DNA from: an uncultured cyanobacterium
GTDB lineage: Bacteria; Cyanobacteriota; Cyanobacteriia; Phormidesmidales; Phormidesmidaceae
DNA: 9,212 nt
Direction: 5' to 3'
NCBI GenBank assembly: GCA_938029995.1
Contig: CALHGI010000023.1
Span: forward strand, 1-9,212
This document shows positions 1 through 7,135 of the stretch, piece after piece. Both the position numbers and the translations under genes were made by a program. The first letter of the stretch is position 1. Every line of letters starts with the position of its first letter. The notes under the pieces were generated by a model that made no database searches, was not told the origin of the DNA, and worked only from the letters and a program-made list of their open reading frames with translations.

Positions 1-1
1 C

Positions 2-940
2 TCCAAAGGTGTAGACATTCTAGTTGTGACTGTCTATGACACGGCCCCTTCTCCTACACCCAAGGATTTTACCCAAGAATTATTCAATTCCTGGAGTTTG
101 CAAAGTCAGCAGCAGGCCGTTCTTTTAGTAATTGCAAAAGACGAAAAATATGCTGATATTACCGTCGGTCCAGGACTGAATCGTCAACTTTCTCGAAGAC
201 AGATTAATAGACTTCTCTCCACACAAGTTGTGCCTCAATTTGAAAATGCAAATTTTGACGCAGGGATTCTAGCGGCTATTGCGGAGTTGACTCGTATTCT
301 CAATCCACCCTTTTTTTTGCAGCCGCTTCCTGCCATGGTCTTTTCGGGTTGTTTGCCGCTGCTGTTGGCCATGGCGAGCTTGCGATATCATATTCGCCGC
401 ATATTGCGCGCTCAACGGATGTATCCTGATGCCATCTCTGGCGTGGGTGATTTACCTTATTGTTTGAATGATTCATCTGCTAAACCTCTTCTTGCCCGGT
501 TAGCTCCCAAGTATTTTTATCAAACAGTTCCAGCTATTACCTCAGCTCAACGAAAATATCGTCGAGCGTATGTAAAACAATTTGGGCAAGCGAGGAAGAC
601 TCTTTGTTTTGTATTTCTAATATTATTTGTTATCGCTATTACGTTGCTGAAAAATCACGTAACGGAGATCTGGGGCATTGGCTTGTTCTATGGTGGTGAA
701 CTTACCCTATGGGGATGGCTTGGTTATGAAATGATTCGTGGTCACAGGATTACTGAATTTATCGATGCTATGGCTAAGCTGTTGTTGTTGACAGTAATGG
801 TCGCTATGTTGTTGATGTTTTTTGCTCTTTCTGGATTTGTTGAAGTCATAGTTCTTTCTATCGTAAGTACCATCTATGCGGGGATCACCTATATATGGTT
901 GGGCACCTTATGCGGGGTTGCTGTATATACTGCGATTTAG
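2..940 (+). CDS. TPM-domain membrane protein, 5' end cut off by the window edge
   Basis: The reading frame is open to the left edge (first full codon at 2, reading SKGVDILVVTVYDTAPSPTP), so the GTG at 26 is an internal codon and the true start lies upstream. The visible N-terminal part matches the pattern of the TPM domain (formerly DUF477, YgcG/Psb32-like): a hydrophobic strand, a PTPKDFTQELFNSW helix, AVLLVIAKDEKYADITVGPGL, then a helix ending near PQF. In the family this Rossmann-like domain sits outside the cytoplasmic membrane or in the thylakoid lumen. The rest, counted from codon 26, has hydrophobic segments at about 101-119, 193-208, 215-236, 252-270 and 272-300, so it is a multi-spanning membrane protein with a basic region between the first two. 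The specific function is not recognised. Base composition is lower in GC than its neighbours: five 60-base lines counted by hand gave about 27 to 55 percent, against 60 percent for one ureC line. Confidence 0.75.
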   Translation, partial: SKGVDILVVTVYDTAPSPTPKDFTQELFNSWSLQSQQQAVLLVIAKDEKYADITVGPGLNRQLSRRQINRLLSTQVVPQFENANFDAGILAAIAELTRILNPPFFLQPLPAMVFSGCLPLLLAMASLRYHIRRILRAQRMYPDAISGVGDLPYCLNDSSAKPLLARLAPKYFYQTVPAITSAQRKYRRAYVKQFGQARKTLCFVFLILFVIAITLLKNHVTEIWGIGLFYGGELTLWGWLGYEMIRGHRITEFIDAMAKLLLLTVMVAMLLMFFALSGFVEVIVLSIVSTIYAGITYIWLGTLCGVAVYTAI

Positions 941-997
941 AGCGGGCAGGGGCTCTGTGATTTGTGCTATGTGAGGTCGCTCCTTAGACAAAGTGCC

Positions 998-1024
998 CTC
1001 AGATCAGCTTGATAAGTATCTGAG
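998..1024. repeat. Inverted repeat downstream of the TPM gene
   Basis: Perfect 7-bp arms CTCAGAT (998-1004) and ATCTGAG (1018-1024) enclose 13 bases, which can add a small inner CTT/AAG pairing. It lies about 58 bases past the TPM gene stop and could serve as its 3' end. No T-run follows on either strand, so a classical intrinsic terminator is not supported. Confidence 0.45.
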
Positions 1025-1063
1025 TGAATGTGAATTCAGATTTGGATGGAGTGTATAGCATCT

Positions 1064-1124
1064 GCCAGGTTAGTCAATACAATGGTTATCCCTGAAAGCT
1101 TTTGACCTCAACAGCTAACCTGGC
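1064..1124 (-). repeat. Palindromic repeat element, copy A
   Basis: This 61-bp unit has perfect 10-bp inverted arms GCCAGGTTAG (1064-1073) and CTAACCTGGC (1115-1124) around a 41-base interior. Read on the minus strand, it aligns without gaps to 5935-5995 (copy B): 27 of 41 interior bases and 18 of 20 arm bases are identical, and the two arm differences compensate each other. Shared interior blocks are CTGTTG at the 5' end and GCTTTCAGG in the middle. It is the second inverted repeat of four in the gap between the converging TPM and ureC genes. I do not recognise a named repeat family. Confidence 0.75.
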
Positions 1125-1126
1125 GC

Positions 1127-1156
1127 GCAAACGTCCTAATGCATCAGGACGTTTGC
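1127..1156. terminator. Strong hairpin between convergent genes, possible bidirectional terminator
   Basis: Perfect 11-bp arms GCAAACGTCCT (1127-1137) and AGGACGTTTGC (1146-1156) enclose the 8-base loop AATGCATC. The hairpin begins two bases after copy A of the palindromic repeat. It is about 80 bases past the ureC stop on the minus strand and about 187 bases past the TPM gene stop on the plus strand, a suitable place to separate converging transcripts. Neither side has a T-run, so intrinsic termination is uncertain; it may instead protect an mRNA 3' end. Confidence 0.5.
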
Positions 1157-1178
1157 TATATCACTTGAAATTTAAGGT

Positions 1179-1220
1179 TGTTAATCCATTCCATGGTCTT
1201 TCCAGGCGATTGAATTAACA
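1179..1220. repeat. Inverted repeat just past the ureC stop
   Basis: Perfect 7-bp arms TGTTAAT (1179-1185) and ATTAACA (1214-1220) enclose 28 bases, starting about 16 bases past the ureC stop. The arms are AT-rich and the loop is long, so a stable RNA hairpin is doubtful. It is the fourth inverted repeat in the 941-1235 gap; otherwise I see nothing gene-like in that gap. Confidence 0.3.
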
Positions 1221-1235
1221 GGGGATAGGCTTGAC

Positions 1236-2945
<1,710 letters not shown>

Positions 2946-2951
2946 CGGAGT

Positions 2952-2956
2952 CTCCT
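2952..2956 (-). promoter_or_regulatory. ureC ribosome binding site
   Basis: AGGAG on the minus strand with a six-base spacer to the ATG at 2945. This fixes the start as [10 protein letters not shown] rather than the internal Met five codons in. It is the best canonical site in the window. Confidence 0.75.
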
Positions 2957-3109
2957 AGCGTAGGGGGTAAAAAGCAAAGCCATTGGATAGCTTACGCTAG
3001 CTCAGGAATTTCGATGGATATATCGCGAACATTTTAAACAATTGGACCAGAATGGATATTAGTTCAATCTGGCAAATAGGCCGTAGTCACTGTGGGTAAT
3101 TATGCTTTG
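2957..3109 (-). other. SH3 gene-ureC spacer, likely ureC leader
   Basis: AT-rich stretch between the SH3 gene stop and the ureC ribosome binding site. It is long enough for a promoter and contains AT-rich hexamers such as TAAAAT and TATATC, but I could not pair a convincing -35 and -10 at normal spacing. By eye I found no NtcA-type GTA-N8-TAC palindrome. No ORF or repeat is evident. Confidence 0.3.
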
Positions 3110-3904
3110 CTACCCCGCACAAGCTTCCCGGCTGGGCAACATTAACACCTCACCCTCGGTGTCTTTCCACCGTAGCCAGCCTTCTTCTTCGCTAGCACCC
3201 GCTAGGGCCTCACAGCCATTGGTCGGGCGCGTGATGCGGACACGAATCCAATCGTCTTGGATTTCTAGGGGTTCAATCAGACTGTTGGGGCTAACTAGGC
3301 TAAGGACGTTGCGACCCCGTTCGGGTTGCGATCGCAACACCTGGGTATCGGCCTCATTTCGCAGATAAAGCACCTCCGCCTCCGCTAGCCGGTCCTCCCA
3401 GGGATAAAACGAAAGTTCCAGACCCCGCTCATTCAGCTGATTGCTATGGATCCAGGCACTGCCACCATCGGTATACTGCATCTGCAGCCAGCCATCCTCA
3501 CGGGCCTCCAGCACAGGAAATGCCAACAGAGATGAATCCACACTCACCATCGTAAAGCGAGCGTCGCGGCCAATGGCAAAGGCTTGTTGACCGTTGGGGA
3601 TGAGCCAACCCTGCCAAATCCAGCCCCAATGATCGCCACCGGGTTCACTATAGAGGGGCAGTTCCACCGACGATAGCCAACTCGCCTGGAGCTCCGACTG
3701 CCCACGGGGAGATAGATAACCTACGCCCACGGGTAGCGACGTTTCAGCCAGATCCACAATGCCTGTTATGTCAGGGCTGATGGCCGCAGGTAATGCCGCC
3801 TCTGTGGAAACATTGCCAGAGGTTTGACCCAGCGCTGGCATATTACCCAACAGCAGAGTCCCTTGTAGGCAAGCGATCGCAGCAAAATGGTGTAGTCGTA
3901 ACAT
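3110..3904 (-). CDS. Secreted SH3-like domain protein between ureB and ureC
   Basis: A 264-residue protein from the ATG at 3904; a TTG two codons upstream is a weaker start. The N-terminus (MLRLHHFAAIACLQG, then LLLGNMPALGQ) looks like a signal peptide with cleavage near residue 26-27, so export to the periplasm or cell surface is expected. The mature part appears to hold two SH3-like segments: about 78-156 (VELPLYSEPGG through DGWLQMQYTDGGSAWI) and about 176-256 (VLYLRNEADTQVL through DDWIRVRIT and GWLRWKDTEGEVL). Bacterial SH3-like domains often bind cell wall or protein partners; no catalytic domain is attached here. Cys231 and Cys262 flank the last strands and could form a disulfide. No urease-related function is known to me, and its place within the operon is odd. 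There is no clear Shine-Dalgarno site. Two HIP1 octamers lie inside the gene. Confidence 0.8.
   Translation of the reverse strand: MLRLHHFAAIACLQGTLLLGNMPALGQTSGNVSTEAALPAAISPDITGIVDLAETSLPVGVGYLSPRGQSELQASWLSSVELPLYSEPGGDHWGWIWQGWLIPNGQQAFAIGRDARFTMVSVDSSLLAFPVLEAREDGWLQMQYTDGGSAWIHSNQLNERGLELSFYPWEDRLAEAEVLYLRNEADTQVLRSQPERGRNVLSLVSPNSLIEPLEIQDDWIRVRITRPTNGCEALAGASEEEGWLRWKDTEGEVLMLPSREACAG
3328..3335. repeat. HIP1 octamer GCGATCGC
   Basis: Exact copy of the palindromic octamer that is highly over-represented in many cyanobacterial genomes. It lies within the SH3 gene and supports the lineage assignment. Confidence 0.8.
3873..3880. repeat. HIP1 octamer GCGATCGC
   Basis: Exact HIP1 octamer in the signal-peptide region of the SH3 gene. 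Confidence 0.8.
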
Positions 3905-3957
3905 AGTCAATGTGAGTTAATCTCAGAACGCATTTGAAGTTGACATGCCCCAGTAAG

Positions 3958-3981
3958 CAGCCGTTGGCTGATGCTCTTTTT
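3958..3981 (+). terminator. Terminator-like hairpin on the non-coding strand
   Basis: CAGCC (3958-3962) and GGCTG (3966-3970) form a tight 5-bp stem with loop GTT, followed on the plus strand by ATGCTC and a run of five T at 3977-3981. It resembles a weak intrinsic terminator for rightward transcription, yet all nearby genes read leftward. It might stop antisense transcripts before they enter ureB, or be chance. Confidence 0.25.
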
Positions 3982-4081
3982 CATAACGGAGCAAGTCAGT
4001 AGATAGCTATTTACTATCCAGGAGCTACTTTCCTAATTCAATCAGGGAAACCCTCTATCAGTCATAATCAATCTTTTGTTG

Positions 4082-4099
4082 CTTTGTCACCCGACAAAG
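4082..4099 (-). terminator. Hairpin downstream of ureB
   Basis: Perfect 7-bp arms CTTTGTC (4082-4088) and GACAAAG (4093-4099) with a four-base loop, beginning about 20 bases past the ureB stop in the direction of transcription. On the minus strand the stem is followed by CAACAAAAG rather than a U-run, so it is at best a weak terminator or processing site. Its position suggests transcription may be reduced before the SH3 gene. The rest of the ureB-SH3 spacer (3905-4118) holds a 5-bp GATAG/CTATC inverted repeat at 4002-4018 and no clear promoter. Confidence 0.4.
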
Positions 4100-4118
4100 T
4101 GCCGATTTCTTAGCAGCC

Positions 4119-4460
4119 CTACAAACTCCCTTCTATTCTCTGGTTAAAGCCATATACCTGGCGTGATCCCGCTAACGCAACTAGGGTCACAGAGCGTTCA
4201 TCCCCCGGCTCAAATCTAACGGCTGTCCCCGCCGGAATATCAAGCCGCATCCCCTTTGCCTGGTCCCGTTCAAACCGCAGAGCATCATTTACTTCATAGA
4301 AGTGAAAATGAGACCCCACCTGAATCGGACGATCGCCACCGTTGGCTACTGCTAATGTGACTGTTGTGCGACCGGCATTCAGTTCAATGTCGCCGGCGGC
4401 GGGTAACAGTTCCCCAGGAATCATCGTGGAGTCCCCCAAGGGGCTGGTGGTGTTGGACAT
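4119..4460 (-). CDS. ureB: Urease subunit beta
   Basis: Non-catalytic beta subunit that packs with UreA and UreC in the urease oligomer. The hallmark stretch [16 protein letters not shown] is at residues 43-58, followed by [25 protein letters not shown], which matches enterobacterial UreB closely. From the ATG at 4460 it is 113 residues, about 12 longer at the N-terminus than the usual start [19 protein letters not shown], which here begins at Met13 (ATG at 4424). The longer start is preferred: it has GGAGG nine bases upstream and overlaps the preceding S41-like stop by one base (TAATG), an arrangement typical of translational coupling. A run of G upstream of Met13 keeps the shorter start possible. 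Confidence 0.95.
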   Translation of the reverse strand: MSNTTSPLGDSTMIPGELLPAAGDIELNAGRTTVTLAVANGGDRPIQVGSHFHFYEVNDALRFERDQAKGMRLDIPAGTAVRFEPGDERSVTLVALAGSRQVYGFNQRIEGSL

Positions 4461-5539
4461 TAACGCAATCCTCCAAGTTGACTAATTAAATCCTGCTGCA
4501 TTTGATCCAGTTGCTTTTTCACTGTTTCCAAAGCGGCCCCTAACTCCTGGCCCACGGGTTGGGATTGTTTGCTTAAGTCGGTCAGTCCCATGTAGTGAGC
4601 AACTTTTAAGGCCAGCTCCACCGGTACCTTGAAGTCCGGCAGCACGCCGCTGCCTTCCCAATTGTCACCGGTTATTGGATTAATGACTCGTCCCGTTGGC
4701 AAAAACATCCAAAAATGGTCGTGTAGTCGCTGTCCGGCCCCTGGGTTTGCCTTGCCAGCGGTTGTTTCGCCAATCAATGTGGCCCGTTTGAGCTGTTTGA
4801 GGGTGTAGGCAAACTCCTCCGCCGCCGTTGACGTTTCTGGCCCGAGCAGTAGATAAACAGGACGATCTAAATAGCGTGGCCCGCCCACATGGGGAACCGT
4901 CCAGCTTTGCTGGGTACGACTGTCCGCAGGCCAATCCACATCGCTCAGGTGCACCGCTGGATAGGCTGGCAGTAAATAGCTACAGAGCAGTGCCACCATG
5001 CCTGGGGAGCCCCCCCGGTTGTATCGCAGATCAATAATTAACCCCTGGGTATGGGCTATACAGGTCATGGCAGCGGCTAGGGTGTTCCCTGCAAACTCAG
5101 GTGGTTCAAACCCATACAGCTGCAAAAACCCTAGATTCCCAGCCAACCGTTCCACCCGATTAATATCAAAGTTGCGCCGCTGACTCTGTTGTTCTTGGTA
5201 GGCTAGCTCCTCAGCCGTAGGGGGCGTGTCAGCGCTTAGCTCCGGCAGCGGCGTGGGGCTAAAGTACACCCGCAAACTACGATCTTCGGTCAACGTTTGT
5301 AACTGCGTTGTTAGGGTTTCCGCTAACTGATATGCGCTCACGATGTCGCCATAGCCACCTTTGCTTAACCGCTGACGGATATCCGTCTGAGCCTTAGCGG
5401 CTGCTTTGGGTAACGCATAACGATCTAAGGCATCGGCTATTGCCTCTAGGACATGGGTACGACTTTCATGATCCAGGTCAATATCCTGAAGATCGTCCCT
5501 AGCACGTGCAGAACTATCAGAACTGTCCGACTCAACCAT
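4460..5539 (-). CDS. IRBP-type S41 peptidase-like protein inserted between ureA and ureB
   Basis: A 359-residue protein from the ATG at 5539; a TTG at 5551 would add four residues and has no better ribosome site. Order: acidic Ser/Asp-rich start (1-25), an alpha-helical region at about 26-90 like the N-terminal domain of IRBP-type S41 proteins, then the S41 core with [11 protein letters not shown] (167-177), the nucleophile loop [12 protein letters not shown] (234-245) and [11 protein letters not shown] (257-267), and a helical, possibly coiled-coil C-terminus (about 327-355). In S41 proteins the nucleophile is the Ser of an S-A-A/S-E motif; here that position is Thr238, preceded by Ser237. 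Lys263 is exactly 25 residues later, the Ser-Lys spacing of C-terminal processing proteases. No signal peptide is seen, so a cytoplasmic location is likely, unusual for the family. It starts 58 bases after ureA and overlaps ureB by one base. Activity and substrate are unknown. Confidence 0.85.
   Translation of the reverse strand: MVESDSSDSSARARDDLQDIDLDHESRTHVLEAIADALDRYALPKAAAKAQTDIRQRLSKGGYGDIVSAYQLAETLTTQLQTLTEDRSLRVYFSPTPLPELSADTPPTAEELAYQEQQSQRRNFDINRVERLAGNLGFLQLYGFEPPEFAGNTLAAAMTCIAHTQGLIIDLRYNRGGSPGMVALLCSYLLPAYPAVHLSDVDWPADSRTQQSWTVPHVGGPRYLDRPVYLLLGPETSTAAEEFAYTLKQLKRATLIGETTAGKANPGAGQRLHDHFWMFLPTGRVINPITGDNWEGSGVLPDFKVPVELALKVAHYMGLTDLSKQSQPVGQELGAALETVKKQLDQMQQDLISQLGGLR
4470..4474 (-). 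promoter_or_regulatory. ureB ribosome binding site inside the S41-like gene
   Basis: GGAGG on the minus strand with a nine-base spacer to the ATG at 4460. It is formed by the two penultimate Gly codons of the upstream S41-like gene, so ribosomes finishing that gene would open or reuse the site. It supports the longer UreB. Confidence 0.65.
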
Positions 5540-5572
5540 AGAAATGTCCAAGCAATCGAATTTTAGAAGTGC

Positions 5573-5596
5573 AGACGTTGGTTATATGCAACGTTT
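5573..5596 (-). repeat. Hairpin immediately after the ureA stop
   Basis: Arms ACGTTG (5575-5580) and CAACGT (5589-5594) are perfect around an 8-base AT-rich loop, and the stem can extend to 5573/5596 across one mismatch. It begins one base past the ureA stop in the direction of transcription, inside the 58-base gap before the S41-like gene. It may adjust the UreA:downstream protein ratio by stabilising the upstream mRNA, or act as a partial terminator; no U-run follows. Confidence 0.45.
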
Positions 5597-5597
5597 T

Positions 5598-5900
5598 CTA
5601 TTGAATGGGGTTGTGTACGGTAACTAGCTTAGTCCCATCTGGGAACGTCGCCTCCACCTGGACTTCGTGAATCATCTCAGCGATGCCATCCATGACATCA
5701 CCTCGACCCAGGAGCGTGGTTCCGTAGCTCATTAGATCCGCCACCGTCCGTCCATCCCGTGCCCCTTCCAAAATTGCGGCAGAAATGTAGGCAACGGCTT
5801 CTGGATGATTAAGTTTCACGCCCCTGTCCTTGCGGCGTTCGGCCAGTAGAGCCGCAGTAAAAATCAGTAGCTTATCTTTTTCTTGGGGAGTAAGTTGCAT
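5598..5900 (-). CDS. ureA: Urease subunit gamma
   Basis: Small gamma subunit of urease, part of the UreABC protomer. At exactly 100 residues it has the standard length. Family-typical stretches are [23 protein letters not shown] at the N-terminus (helical), [29 protein letters not shown] (29-57), and the C-terminal [20 protein letters not shown]. The ATG at 5900 gives the conserved N-terminus directly. No good Shine-Dalgarno sequence is seen upstream. It follows ureD in the same orientation but across a 293-base spacer filled with palindromic elements, so it may be reached by read-through from ureD or by an unrecognised promoter in the spacer. Confidence 0.97.
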   Translation of the reverse strand: MQLTPQEKDKLLIFTAALLAERRKDRGVKLNHPEAVAYISAAILEGARDGRTVADLMSYGTTLLGRGDVMDGIAEMIHEVQVEATFPDGTKLVTVHNPIQ

Positions 5901-5933
5901 AGGAAACTGACTACAACAGGGATAGGGCTTGTG

Positions 5934-5996
5934 GGTCAGGTTAGCTGTTGTAAGTTAAGGCTTTCAGGAATGTCCATGGTCCTCACTAACCTGACC
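5934..5996 (+). repeat. Palindromic repeat element, copy B
   Basis: Perfect 11-bp inverted arms GGTCAGGTTAG (5934-5944) and CTAACCTGACC (5986-5996) enclose 41 bases, the same interior length as copy A at 1064-1124. Aligned with the minus strand of copy A over 61 bases there are 45 identities and no gaps. The arm pair that is C:G in copy A is T:A here, keeping the palindrome. It lies 34 bases upstream of ureA, in the ureD-ureA spacer. Confidence 0.75.
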
Positions 5997-6006
5997 AATG
6001 CAATAC

Positions 6007-6038
6007 AATAATCGACTGAAGACGTTTAGTCGATTATT
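6007..6038. terminator. Long hairpin in the ureD-ureA spacer
   Basis: Perfect 11-bp arms AATAATCGACT (6007-6017) and AGTCGATTATT (6028-6038). Plus-strand RNA can extend this to 14 pairs, with one G-U, closing on a GACG tetraloop; in minus-strand RNA the same position is an A-C mismatch. It sits about 156 bases past ureD and about 106 bases before ureA, between repeat copies B and C. In the leftward direction the stem ends in UUAUU followed by GUAUUG, moderately U-rich, so partial termination after ureD is possible. The remainder of 5901-6193 shows no ORF and no clear promoter. Confidence 0.5.
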
Positions 6039-6039
6039 C

Positions 6040-6099
6040 CGCACATAATTGTTGCCACCTATAGCTTTCAGTGGTCACCTAGGGGGTGAACTATGTGCG
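6040..6099 (+). repeat. Probable diverged third copy (C) of the palindromic element
   Basis: Perfect 8-bp inverted arms CGCACATA (6040-6047) and TATGTGCG (6092-6099). The interior bases 6049-6089 align without gaps to the copy A interior at 25 of 41 positions, including TTGTTG for CTGTTG and the identical block AGCTTTCAG at the same offset. The arm sequence is unrelated to that of A and B, so palindromy is kept while arm sequence is not. Internally CCAC/GTGG and TCACC/GGTGA could add two small hairpins. Confidence 0.45.
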
Positions 6100-6193
6100 C
6101 AAAGCTATCTTAAACCAAGAAACGCTTTGGGCGAGCCTCCTGCCTTGGAACGTCGGCCCATGACTTCCTTGTAAACCCCAGTCAACCCCTAGC

Positions 6194-7111
6194 CTATACT
6201 CCCCAAACCCTAGGTATATAAGCTTTTAAGCCCAATGTCTCCATTCGTAGATATTGCCAAATATGCATAAAATACTGCCGAGCCATTTGGCTAGAAGGGC
6301 CGCGATAGCGGACCGCCAGTCCCTGATCTAGCTGGGTGATGCCCACCTCCCCTGGGGTGGTTTTTTGAGCCTGGATTAGGGTTCTGATGGCCTGGATGTG
6401 TTCTGACTCAATGGTCTGTCCCAACACCAGGAATGTGCCCACCACCGGATACCCCGCTAATCCGTGATAGCTGTTGAGGACTTCAGTGCCCCCTTTTAGC
6501 TGTTGTCGGTCGATCCATAACGGTGTGCCTTGCTGCCAGATTTCAGTTTGAGATCGCCACTGCCCATGGGTCAGGGTTTCCCCCCTGGCACTGCGGCCAA
6601 ATCGGGTCACATCCCACCCGATCCATACTCCGCCGGGCTCCAACTCGACCCTGATGGTTTGTTGAAACCGACCACCGTTGAACAAAATTAGCTCCTGGGG
6701 CAGCCATTCTACATAGGCTCCCGTGCCCACCGTAAGCCGAATGGTTTGTTTCGCCCAGTCGTCTTCGGTGCGATAGACCTTGTGGGCGGCGGCGGTGGTG
6801 ATCAATGCCTGGGTATTCGCTTCAGCGGCGATCTCCATATCCAGCTGATCGCCTCCCACCATGCCTCCAGCGGTGTGAACAATGACACTCTGACAGTTGT
6901 TGGGGGCCGCTGCTGGATAAAAAGGTCGCTGAATTCGTAGAGGAGATGTGGTGTAGGCCCTTTGAGGAAAGGTTTTTCCGCTGAGGTTGGCAAAACGGAG
7001 ATCGAGACTGCCGCGCCAAAATCCCGTCTCCTGTGCTGGTTGTTCCGTAGGAATCTGATCGATTGTTTCCATTAAAGTTCCATTTGTTTTTTTGCGTTCA
7101 CCTATGGCCAT
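6194..7111 (-). CDS. ureD: Urease accessory protein UreD
   Basis: Maturation factor that binds apo-urease and, with UreF and UreG, delivers nickel and promotes carbamylation of the active-site Lys. The 305 residues contain the family hallmarks in order: GSLDLRFANLSGKTFPQRAY (34-53), SVIVHTAGGMVGGDQLDMEI (75-94), TTAAAHKVYR (105-114), VEWLPQELILF (134-144) and a C-terminal helix with RMETLGLKAYIPRVWGV. The start is chosen at 7111 because GGAAG lies six bases upstream; Met14 (ATG at 7072) would also give an acceptable N-terminus. The gene starts 24 bases after the M20D amidohydrolase stop, so the two are probably cotranscribed. The partners ureE, ureF and ureG are not in this window. Confidence 0.95.
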   Translation of the reverse strand: MAIGERKKTNGTLMETIDQIPTEQPAQETGFWRGSLDLRFANLSGKTFPQRAYTTSPLRIQRPFYPAAAPNNCQSVIVHTAGGMVGGDQLDMEIAAEANTQALITTAAAHKVYRTEDDWAKQTIRLTVGTGAYVEWLPQELILFNGGRFQQTIRVELEPGGVWIGWDVTRFGRSARGETLTHGQWRSQTEIWQQGTPLWIDRQQLKGGTEVLNSYHGLAGYPVVGTFLVLGQTIESEHIQAIRTLIQAQKTTPGEVGITQLDQGLAVRYRGPSSQMARQYFMHIWQYLRMETLGLKAYIPRVWGV

Positions 7112-7117
7112 GGCTAT

Positions 7118-7122
7118 CTTCC
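7118..7122 (-). promoter_or_regulatory. ureD ribosome binding site
   Basis: GGAAG on the minus strand, six bases before the ATG at 7111, within the 24-base gap after the amidohydrolase. It favours the longer UreD start over Met14. Confidence 0.5.
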
Positions 7123-7135
7123 ATGTTCCACGGCC

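Noticed and set aside
26..940. GTG at 26 as the start of the TPM gene
   Set aside because: The frame is open to base 2, and the codons before 26 encode the hydrophobic strand expected in a TPM domain. The gene is cut by the window edge.
987..997. 11-base match GACAAAGTGCC shared with 4093-4103
   Set aside because: About ten chance 11-mer matches are expected in a window of this size, and the flanks do not align.
1186..1213. TCCATGGTC shared between the 1179-1220 interior and copy B, as a sign of a fourth element
   Set aside because: The match is only nine bases, the offset differs, and the CTGTTG and GCTTTCAG blocks are missing.
2957..3109. NtcA-type nitrogen control site upstream of ureC
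   Set aside because: A GTA-N8-TAC palindrome was looked for here and in the other urease spacers, and none was found by eye.
3865..3904. Lipoprotein reading of the SH3 protein (AIAC near residue 12)
   Set aside because: The Cys is too close to the N-terminus and the preceding residues do not fit a lipobox; a normal signal peptide ending near ALGQ is a better fit.
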